8,059 nt of DNA from SKVR01 sp037441525 (GTDB taxonomy: Bacteria; Bacteroidota; Bacteroidia; Bacteroidales; UBA7960): positions 1-8,059 of the forward strand of contig JBBISA010000090.1 in NCBI GenBank assembly GCA_037441525.1. The letters run 5' to 3'. Position 1 is the first letter of the stretch; every line of letters begins with the position of its first letter. The translations under genes and the position numbers were made by a program. Positions 1 through 5,876 of this stretch are shown here, piece after piece. The notes under the pieces are model-generated. The model did no database searches. It worked only from the letters and a program-made list of their open reading frames with translations, and was not told the DNA's origin.

Positions 1-525
1 ATTACAATGCTATCAGATTTAATTTTTTTTCAGCCCTTAACATCGGCCATAGATGCACCACAATTAAGGTGCAGCACATTGCCAGTTGGCGCATGCAAAG
101 CGGGTAAATACTTTATTCCCAGCTTTTCAGCTCGGGAATTCTTGATTTTTTCTCACCCAGGTGAACAATCTCAACATAGGATGACCCTACCAGATCTAAA
201 TATCCTTTTCTGCGCTTACGCATACAGGTCAACAGGCGAGATGAAAAATGGATTTGCTCTTAGCTGAAGTTTTAAAATTTGTACATAATTTTAATTTCAT
301 TGAAATTGGATTAGGATAACTAACAAAATCAACCAAGATTTGATAACTCTTTCTTCTGTAGAATAAAGTGTCAGAAAAATTCCGATTATTGAATTACTGA
401 ATAACCTTGCAGAAATAAAAAATGAAAAGGTCTTACCCTCCTTTTTTACTCATTAGTAATATTGCAGGCAATCGTTTAAAAAAGCAACTTTAAAAAGAAA
501 AAAGTCTTTTGTTGTTATTTGGCCT
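1..525. other. AT-rich stretch without an intact gene
   Basis: No convincing intact gene lies here on either strand. The minus-strand reading of about 40-131 contains a short stretch resembling the FISUMP motif of the neighbouring pseudogene and is listed separately. The part from 260 to 525 is AT-rich, follows the end of the FISUMP pseudogene, and shows no strong hairpin with a U tract, no tRNA and no repeat that I can recognise. It is best read as non-coding or fully decayed sequence. Confidence 0.6.
40..131 (-). pseudogene. Possible decayed remnant of a second FISUMP-domain gene
   Basis: Read on the minus strand from 131 downwards, one frame gives AEKLGIKYLPALH. This resembles AENLKYLPAVH in the neighbouring FISUMP pseudogene, with a two-codon insertion. 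At DNA level positions 93-113 match 1026-1046 at 20 of 21 bases. Beyond this core the reading breaks down: there is an in-frame stop upstream and another downstream near position 41, and no further FISUMP motifs appear. It may be the last trace of a tandem paralogue of this lipoprotein family, whose genes often occur in several copies per genome. The similarity is short, so chance or a small local duplication remain possible, and the boundaries are approximate. Confidence 0.3.
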
Positions 526-1217
526 TTAATCCTTTACACATGTCACATAAAAACCATGACCCTTACCCCAGTAATTTTTGCCTATGTAGGTACTTAAATA
601 GTCCATTCCAAAAAACCAGGCCAATGCACCTATATGTTCTGAAGATGACCACCAGAATCCTCGGTGATATCGCGAAAAGTGCCATCTAAAGCGCGGTATC
701 CTCCTGGCCGGGCTGCAAATCCTGTTTCATTTGTTGCGCCCCCATTGGGTGAAAGCCAGTGATCGAACCCGGTTTCCTTAAGTTTCCCCCCGGCATAGGG
801 TATGCCTCCAAGGTATTCAATCAAGGTTTCCCACTCATCATAGCTGGCTACATGCCATCCGTCAGGGCATACGTTAGCGGTATTTATAGAATACCAGTTG
901 TAAATTACTCCGTAAGTCTCATAGTTTGCATGGCCTTTCGCCTGGGTTGCGGTGTTGCCATTGTAATCATAAACACCCTAGCCTGGCTATCCATTTGTTG
1001 CTGCTGTTGCAAATTCAGCATTGTTATGCACAGCGGGTAAATACTTCAGGTTTTCGGCCATCCAGGTCTGAGTGCCAATTTCTACCGCCTTATAAGTGGT
1101 GCCATCGCGCGTGTCGGTAAAACGGGCTACTTTAACTTTGGTATCGACTTTCTCGCAGCTTCATAATAATTGGGTTGTAATCATCAGAATTGCCTGAAAT
1201 GAAATGGTGATTTTCAT
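526..1217 (-). pseudogene. FISUMP-domain lipoprotein, broken by three stops and a frameshift
   Basis: Conceptual translation from ATG at 1215-1217 gives an N-terminal hydrophobic segment ending in a lipobox-like LL*SC. A FISUMP domain follows, with the landmarks IGTQTWMAENLKYLP, GVYDYNG, YGVIYNWYS, CPDGWHVASYDEWETLIEYL, GGKLKET, GATNETGFAARPGGYR, GFWWSSSEH and a terminal VTCVKD. The reading is interrupted by TGA at 1161-1163 (inside the lipobox), TAG at 987-989, TAG at 978-980, and a frameshift at about 658-662 that fits loss of one base just before GFWWSSS. After that shift the frame runs cleanly to TAA at 526-528, so the whole domain of about 230 codons can be traced. Intact members are secreted or surface-anchored proteins of unknown biochemical role, often multi-copy in Bacteroidota and Fibrobacteres. 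With four independent lesions it is surely non-functional. The family call is firm from the motifs. Confidence 0.85.
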
Positions 1218-1528
1218 TGTCTTTAGTTTCGTGGTTTAATTATTGAACTTTGCGTAATGATTGTTTTATATGCTAAATATAAGCATGTAAAGGCAAATGT
1301 ACAGATGATTCCAAAAATAGGCATAGTTAACAATTCTTGCATTTTCATTCTGTTAAATCTTTAAGCTATTGTGAAGCCCATATTTCTTTGCTAATAAACT
1401 CTGCCAATATTTGGGGCTTTGCCGGTTACCTGATTTACTCTGTGGGTAGTTCGTGGATTGATTTTTCAATAATCCATCCCCAAAATTGGTTCACTTGAAA
1501 TGCAGAAAATAAGCCTGGTTCAAAACTC
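1218..1528. other. Intergenic region between divergent FISUMP pseudogene and ars operon
   Basis: About 310 bp without a supportable gene lies between the start of the minus-strand FISUMP pseudogene and the ars promoter. It would hold the former promoter of the pseudogene, but I could not match both promoter elements at proper spacing. An 8-bp imperfect inverted repeat (ATGCT...AGCAT core, about 1269-1288, 7-nt loop) is present and too weak to name. Nothing else stands out. Confidence 0.5.
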
Positions 1529-1559
1529 TTTGGAGCAATGTTGATTATTATTAAAATTG
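1529..1559 (+). promoter_or_regulatory. Putative Bacteroidota-type promoter of the ars operon
   Basis: TTTG at 1529-1532 is followed after 19 bp by TAAAATTG at 1552-1559. The Bacteroidota primary sigma factor consensus is TTTG, about 19-21 bp, then TAnnTTTG, so the -33 element is exact and the -7 element has one mismatch. Transcription would start at about 1565, placing the first ArsR palindrome right on the start site. The fit is by eye and unmapped. Confidence 0.45.
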
Positions 1560-1563
1560 TTTG

Positions 1564-1577
1564 ACGTAAATATACGT
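1564..1577. promoter_or_regulatory. ArsR operator box 1
   Basis: ACGTAAATATACGT is an imperfect palindrome with 5-bp ACGTA/TACGT arms. It lies at the predicted transcription start and shares 13 of 14 bases with box 2, whose centre is 28 bp downstream. ArsR/SmtB repressors bind such AT-centred inverted repeats as dimers. Occupancy here would block initiation of the arsR-led operon, with release on arsenite binding. Confidence 0.6.
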
Positions 1578-1591
1578 TGTATTGAAAAATA

Positions 1592-1605
1592 ACGTAAATT
1601 TACGT
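1592..1605. promoter_or_regulatory. ArsR operator box 2, perfect palindrome
   Basis: ACGTAAATTTACGT is a perfect 14-bp palindrome ending 20 bp before the arsR ATG. It repeats box 1 with a single change and at 28-bp centre spacing, just under three helical turns, so two dimers could sit on similar faces of the DNA. Its position downstream of the predicted start suggests it lies in the 5' leader of the transcript. The regulator assignment rests on adjacency to arsR. Confidence 0.65.
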
Positions 1606-1625
1606 CGATTTAAAGTTGTTTTATT

Positions 1626-1958
1626 ATGTCTACCAACGCAAAAATTGACCTTTTCGATGAAGGTTTACAGCAGAAAGCCCGCTTATTTAAGGCATTGGCT
1701 CATCCGGCCCGATTGGCCATATTGCAATACTTATCTGAAATTAAATCGTGCATGACAGGCAATATCGTAGATGAAATACCCCTTGGCCGTACCACCGTAA
1801 ACCAGCACCTTAAAGAACTGAAAGAGGCCGGACTCATAAAGGGCACCGTTGATGGGGTAAAGACCAACTACTGTCTAAACTCCAAAGCCATTGAAGCATT
1901 GCACACAGAATGTGATTGTTTTCTGGCTAAAATTGAAACAAAAGAAACCTATTGCTAA
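1626..1958 (+). CDS. arsR: ArsR-family arsenic-responsive repressor
   Basis: A 110-residue winged-helix repressor of the ArsR/SmtB family, the usual size. Visible are the helix FKALAHPARLAILQYL (21-36), a recognition helix around TTVNQHLKELKEAGLI (56-71) and a beta-wing near GTVDGVKTNYCL (73-84). It should bind as a dimer to the two palindromes just upstream and repress its own operon. The classical arsenite site ELCVCDL in the DNA-binding helix is absent: only Cys42 lies in that region (KSCMTGNI). Other cysteines are Cys83, Cys96, Cys98 (ECDC) and the C-terminal Cys110, so the inducer site may involve the C-terminal cluster. The ATG at 1626 starts the conserved family N-terminus and has no clear Shine-Dalgarno. 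It is first in the operon, with arsC 66 bp downstream. That arsenite is the inducer is inferred from the neighbours; the family call is secure. Confidence 0.93.
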   Translation: MSTNAKIDLFDEGLQQKARLFKALAHPARLAILQYLSEIKSCMTGNIVDEIPLGRTTVNQHLKELKEAGLIKGTVDGVKTNYCLNSKAIEALHTECDCFLAKIETKETYC

Positions 1959-1968
1959 GAAATGGAGA

Positions 1969-2008
1969 ATCCGAAAATCCGAAAATCCACCAATCCGAAA
2001 ATCAATCA
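1969..2008 (+). repeat. 8-bp tandem repeat in the arsR-arsC gap
   Basis: Five consecutive 8-bp units can be laid out from 1969: ATCCGAAA, ATCCGAAA, ATCCACCA, ATCCGAAA, ATCAATCA. Three are identical and two are degenerate. The repeat fills most of the 66-bp gap between the arsR stop and the chosen arsC start. It is open in the arsC frame from an ATG at 1962 and would then encode a lysine/asparagine-rich leader (NPKIRKSTNPKI). Confidence 0.75.
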
Positions 2009-2024
2009 TCTAAATTCTATAAAA

Positions 2025-2450
2025 ATGAAAATCTTGATCCTATGTACCGGAAATTCCTGCCGCAGCCAGATGGCCCACGGCTTTTTGGAGTCCTTTGATA
2101 AAAGAATGACTGTTTGTTCTGCCGGCACCGAGGCTTCCGGCAAACTCAACCAGAAGGCTGTTGCAGCCATGAAAGATTTCGGTATCGATATCAGCCATCA
2201 CACTTCCGACTCTGTAGAGAAATACCTGGGTGAAGAGTGGGATTATGTAATCACCGTATGTGGTGGTGCCAATGAAAACTGCCCCGTTTTTATCGGAAAA
2301 GTGAAGAACCGCCTGCATATTGGTTTCGATGACCCTTCGCATGTTACTGGCACCGAAGAGTATATATGGAGTGAATTCATCCGTGTACGAGATGAAATCA
2401 GGGATGGTTTTTACAAACTGTATAAGGAAGAAATTGAACAACAGTTGTAA
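2025..2450 (+). CDS. arsC: Arsenate reductase, thioredoxin-coupled (LMW phosphatase fold)
   Basis: A 141-residue cytoplasmic enzyme that reduces arsenate to arsenite. It has the P-loop CTGNSCR (Cys7 to Arg13, CX5R) of low-molecular-weight tyrosine phosphatases. The redox pair follows in VCGGANENCP (Cys79 and Cys86, seven apart), as in pI258-type ArsC, and the loop FDDPSHVTGTEE (101-112) carries the catalytic aspartate. Three cysteines at these places indicate the thioredoxin-recycled class rather than a plain phosphatase. I chose ATG 2025 because it begins directly at the first beta strand (MKILILC), as in the family. An in-frame ATG at 1962 would add 21 residues encoded largely by an 8-bp tandem repeat, giving 162 residues, longer than usual. 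The gene is second in the operon behind arsR and supplies arsenite to ArsM and, originally, Acr3. Key residues are all present, so it should be active. Confidence 0.93.
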   Translation: MKILILCTGNSCRSQMAHGFLESFDKRMTVCSAGTEASGKLNQKAVAAMKDFGIDISHHTSDSVEKYLGEEWDYVITVCGGANENCPVFIGKVKNRLHIGFDDPSHVTGTEEYIWSEFIRVRDEIRDGFYKLYKEEIEQQL

Positions 2451-2522
2451 TGGATGTTTTCCATAATTTCCAAGGTTTAAAAACATTAGTTAAACTACTT
2501 TATAACGAATCAAGCTAACATA

Positions 2523-3323
2523 ATGAACAAGCAAAAAATTGATATCAGGGATATAGTCAAAGAAAAATACGGCCGCATAGCTTTACAGAATGAATCATTG
2601 GGTTGCTGTGGCACCACAGGCTGCTGCGATACTGTGAACTATTCAGTTTTCAGTGAAAGCTACGACCAGCTTGAAGGCTATAATCCCGATGCCGACCTTG
2701 GCCTGGGTTGTGGCATTCCTACCGACTATGCAGGTCTTAAGCCAGGTCAGTATGTACTCGACCTGGGCAGTGGCGCCGGAAACGATTGCTTTGTGGCCCG
2801 TGCTATAGTGGGTGAATCGGGAAAAGTTACCGGACTGGATTTCTCAGAAGAGATGCTGGCTAAAGCCCGCCAGAATACAGAAAAACTTGGATTCAAGAAT
2901 GTAGAATTCGTGGCTGGGGATATAGAACAAATACCACTGGAAAGCCATCAGTTTGACGTGGTAATTTCCAATTGTGTACTCAACCTTGTGCCCGACAAAT
3001 ACAAAGCTTTTGCTGAAATTTTGAGGGTGTTGAAGACCGGAAGTCATTTCTGTGTTTCCGACGTGGTTCTTAAGGGCGAATTACCCGAAAAGCTAAGAAT
3101 CGATGCCGAAATGTATGCCGGATGTGTTTCAGGTGCCATGCAAATGGATGATTACCTTGGTGTGATTCATCAAACAGGCTTTCAAAATGTGCAAATACAT
3201 AAGCAACGAAAAATTGAAATACCGTTGGAGATACTGAAAAACTACCTTGATCCATATGAACTTCAGGATTTTTTGAATGGACAAACAGGTATTTTTTCAA
3301 TCACCGTAAGTGCTGAAAAGTAA
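2523..3323 (+). CDS. arsM: Arsenite S-adenosylmethionine methyltransferase
   Basis: A 266-residue cytoplasmic class I methyltransferase that transfers methyl groups from SAM to arsenite, giving methylated arsenicals. SAM motif I is VLDLGSGAGND (78-88), followed by the acidic LDF strand end (105-107) and AGDIEQIPL (131-139). The three cysteines expected to bind As(III) are at Cys63 (GLGCGIP), Cys151 (SNCVLNL) and Cys201 (AGCVSGA), each in its usual family context. The N-terminal region has an extra pair of double cysteines (GCCGTTGCC, 27-35), which many bacterial ArsM proteins carry. The spacing from arsC is 72 bp without a clear ribosome site. The broken acr3 starts 42 bp after the stop. Expression is likely from the arsR promoter. 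With the neighbouring pump broken, this enzyme may be the main arsenite sink encoded here. Length and motifs fit an intact enzyme. Confidence 0.94.
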   Translation: MNKQKIDIRDIVKEKYGRIALQNESLGCCGTTGCCDTVNYSVFSESYDQLEGYNPDADLGLGCGIPTDYAGLKPGQYVLDLGSGAGNDCFVARAIVGESGKVTGLDFSEEMLAKARQNTEKLGFKNVEFVAGDIEQIPLESHQFDVVISNCVLNLVPDKYKAFAEILRVLKTGSHFCVSDVVLKGELPEKLRIDAEMYAGCVSGAMQMDDYLGVIHQTGFQNVQIHKQRKIEIPLEILKNYLDPYELQDFLNGQTGIFSITVSAEK

Positions 3324-3365
3324 TCGACTTGTAATCTTATTATTCCACAAAAAACTTAGAATATT

Positions 3366-4426
3366 ATGTCGGATACCAATATAACTACAGTAAATCCTGA
3401 TCAACCCAGGAAATCTATTGGCTTTTTCGAAAAGTATCTTACCCTGTGGATTGCCTTGGGCATCCTTGCAGGAATCGGAATAGGCCACCTTGCCGGAGAT
3501 GGTATTGAGGTGATAAGTAGCCTGGAAATTGCCAGGGTTAACATCCCTGTGGCCATTTTGATTTGGCTGATGATTTACCCAATGATGTTACAGATTGATT
3601 TTACCAGCATTAAGCAAATCGGCAAGAAACCCCGTGGAATAGTCTGGACCGTTATCATCAAATGGGCAATCAAACCCTTTACCATGGCTCTTTTTGCCTG
3701 GATATTCTTTGATAAACTATACTCAGCATGGATTGACCCCTCATTGGCCGGAGAATATATTGCAGGTGCAATAATTTTAGGAGCTGCCCCATGCACTGCC
3801 ATGGTTTTTGTCTGGCCGTACCTAACCGATGGTGACCCCAACTATACCCTGGTGCAGGTATCGGTAAACGACCTCAAATCCTTGTGCTATTTATCCCCAT
3901 TGTAGGTTTGTTGCTGGGCATTACCGATGTTGTAATCCCTAATGACACGCCGGTGGCAAGTGTGGTAATACTTGTAGTGGTGCCGCTGCTGGCAGGGGTA
4001 ATTACCCAGCGTTTATTATTACGCAGCCATTGAATAAAGTGGTTCAAGGATGTTTTCCTGCCTAAACTTAAGCCGGTAAGCATTGTAGCTTTGCTGGTAA
4101 CATTGGTTCTGCTTTTTGCATTCCAGGGACAAAATATTGTAAACAACCCCCTTATTATCCTTCTTGCAGCTATACCTCTTGTCATACAAACCTACTTTAT
4201 ATTCTTCGTAGCCTGGTTTGGAGGCAAGAAGTTAAAACTGGCTCATGCGATATGTGCACCGGCTGCCATGATTGGCGCAAGTAACTTTTTTGAACTTGCA
4301 GTTGCCGTAGCCATTGCCTTGTTTGGTTTGCAATCGCCTGCCGCTTTGGTAACTGTAGTGAGTGTATTGGTAGATGTACCGGTAATCGTTTCGCTGGTAG
4401 CCTATGCCAACAGGAACAGGTTTTGA
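3366..4426 (+). pseudogene. acr3: Arsenite efflux permease Acr3, frameshifted and interrupted by TGA
   Basis: Acr3 is an inner-membrane, roughly ten-helix arsenite exporter of the BART superfamily. The first frame (3366 to about 3875) encodes residues 1-170, including the conserved GAAPCTAMVFVW around the essential Cys143 and QVSVNDL. At 3876-3878 the frame is lost: the native reading runs on to TAG at 3903-3905, while the frame two bases later continues perfectly as ILVLFIPIVGLLLG. That frame is then cut by TGA at 4031-4033 and resumes as IKWFKDVFLPKLKPVSI, through GASNFFELAVA with the conserved glutamate (codon 4292-4294), to TGA at 4424-4426. Restored, the protein would be about 352 residues, normal for Acr3. 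The shift fits two extra A's or one lost base. Two independent lesions in an otherwise well-conserved gene point to recent inactivation. Sequencing error could explain the indel but less easily the stop. It is last in the ars operon. Confidence 0.9.
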
Positions 4427-4488
4427 TAAACCTATATAAAAAAGTTTCACCCAATAATCATGTTGAAAGACAGAACCTTTGGTGCAGA

Positions 4489-5841
4489 TTACTTCCTATC
4501 CACAATTGAAACATACCTTTGGTCCTTGGCAATATTTTTATATGATGGCCTGATGATCTTTTTAGCGGGATTAATAACTTCTTCAATCCTGTGGGTGCAC
4601 CATCCTGCAATACGGCCCATGGCAAAGATGGGGGTGAAAAGCTCTTTGGGTATTTCAAGACAGGAATATACAAAACCAGAATAAAAATCTACATTAATGC
4701 AGATATCGGCCGGTTTTCCTTTGAATTTAGAAAATACTTCAGGGGTAAGCCTCTCAACTGTTGCATAAAGTTTCCATTCATCATAAGAACCTTTTTCCAA
4801 GGCCAGTTCTTTAGCTTTCTCCTTTAGCAAAAGTGCCCTGGGATCGGAAACCGTGTATACAGCATGACCCATCCCGAATACTTTTCCTGATCTGTCGTAG
4901 GCTTCTTTGTTGAAAATTTTTATGATATAATCAGCTATTTCACCTTCGTTATCCCAATTGCTTATATTGGCCTTTATATCTTCCATCATATCTACCACTT
5001 TAAGATTCGCCCCTCCATGCAATGGCCCTTTAAGTGAGCCTATGGCGGCACCAACAGCTGAATAAACATCGGTTTCTGATGAGCTGGTAACCCTCATGGT
5101 AAAAGTAGAGTTGTTTCCACCTCCATGTTCGGCATGTAAAACCAGCGACAGGTCAAGTATTTCGGCTTCGAGTTTAGTAAAGCGATTGGTGCCCTTTAAC
5201 AGATACAAAAAGTTTTCGGCAATTGATAAATCTTTCCTTGGGTGACGTATTGATAAGGTTTTTCCCTGGTATGCGTGGTTGTAGGTGTGAAATGCGTAAG
5301 CTATTATGGTGGGAAATTTCGAAATGATATTCAGGGATTGATTCACCATATTAAGCAGACCTAAATCTTCAGGCTTTTTATCGTAAGAATAAAGCCCCAG
5401 AATAGATCGGGCAAGCATATTCAAAACGTTTTTCCCTTTCAGCGACAGAATCATATCTCTTACGAAATCATCAGGAAGGTCTCTGAGTAGTATCATGTAA
5501 TCTGAAAATATCTTTAACTCATGGGCATTAGGCAAACGACCGGTAAGTAATAATAAGATGGTTTCTTCAAAACCGAATCTATTGTCTTTCTGAAACCCAT
5601 TTACAAGGTCTTCAATATCAATTCCGCGATAAATGAGCCTGCCCGGAACGGCCATCACTTTGCCATCCTCCTTTTTGTATCCAACTACAGAAGAAATATT
5701 GGAGTAACCGGCAAAAACACCGGTTCTGTCATGATTTCGCAATCCAAATTTTATCTCTTCATTTTTTAATAGTTCTTTTTCTACATGAAACGATTTTTGC
5801 ACCGTTTGCATAAACTCATTGATATAATCTGAATTTCCCAT
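4489..5841 (-). CDS. Citrate synthase
   Basis: A 450-residue cytoplasmic enzyme condensing oxaloacetate with acetyl-CoA to citrate, the entry step of the TCA cycle. Family landmarks are LHAEHGGGNNSTF (oxaloacetate-binding His236/His239 region), GPLHGGAN with catalytic His275, GMGHAVY with His326, NVDFYSG with catalytic Asp385, and FAMGRIAGWCTHRIEE with Arg410 and Arg418. All catalytic residues are present. The sequence resembles the bacterial citrate/2-methylcitrate synthase group, and 2-methylcitrate synthase activity cannot be excluded, though no prp genes are seen. I chose ATG 5841. A GTG at 5881-5883 would add 14 residues and overlap the kinase stop by seven bases, but those residues (LSIFLILYKKLHI) look like untranslated AT-rich sequence. 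It lies 35 bp after the histidine kinase on the same strand, probably cotranscribed, and converges on acr3. Confidence 0.92.
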   Translation of the reverse strand: MGNSDYINEFMQTVQKSFHVEKELLKNEEIKFGLRNHDRTGVFAGYSNISSVVGYKKEDGKVMAVPGRLIYRGIDIEDLVNGFQKDNRFGFEETILLLLTGRLPNAHELKIFSDYMILLRDLPDDFVRDMILSLKGKNVLNMLARSILGLYSYDKKPEDLGLLNMVNQSLNIISKFPTIIAYAFHTYNHAYQGKTLSIRHPRKDLSIAENFLYLLKGTNRFTKLEAEILDLSLVLHAEHGGGNNSTFTMRVTSSSETDVYSAVGAAIGSLKGPLHGGANLKVVDMMEDIKANISNWDNEGEIADYIIKIFNKEAYDRSGKVFGMGHAVYTVSDPRALLLKEKAKELALEKGSYDEWKLYATVERLTPEVFSKFKGKPADICINVDFYSGFVYSCLEIPKELFTPIFAMGRIAGWCTHRIEEVINPAKKIIRPSYKNIAKDQRYVSIVDRK

Positions 5842-5876
5842 GATATGTAGTTTTTTATATAGGATTAAAAAAATGC

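Noticed and set aside
7..267. Plus-strand open frame of 86 codons at the left edge
   Set aside because: No family resemblance or start context was seen, and the opposite strand has a FISUMP-like trace. It is probably chance.
381..466. Short plus-strand stretch without stops, reading SVRKIPIIELLNNLAEIKNEK
   Set aside because: It begins right after a stop with no start codon, is about 29 codons long, and has no recognisable partner or signal.
759..1040. Plus-strand open frames opposite the FISUMP pseudogene (759-1040 and 926-1120)
   Set aside because: The minus strand reads as a recognisable FISUMP domain through the same DNA. The plus frames show only cysteine-rich nonsense.
2040..2486. Long minus-strand open frame of 148 codons opposite arsC
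   Set aside because: It lies antisense to a gene with clear catalytic motifs and has no recognisable domain, so it is a shadow frame.
4031..4033. The TGA in acr3 as a selenocysteine or recoded codon
   Set aside because: The family has no selenocysteine at this poorly conserved loop, no stem-loop for insertion is evident, and TGA also serves as the normal end of the same gene.
4427..4488. Bidirectional terminator between the convergent acr3 and citrate synthase genes
   Set aside because: The 62-bp gap has no GC-rich hairpin with a flanking T or A tract that I can see.
4458..4673. Small frames at the 3' end of citrate synthase (4458-4673 minus, 4460-4684 plus)
   Set aside because: Both overlap the well-conserved C-terminal coding region of citrate synthase in other frames.
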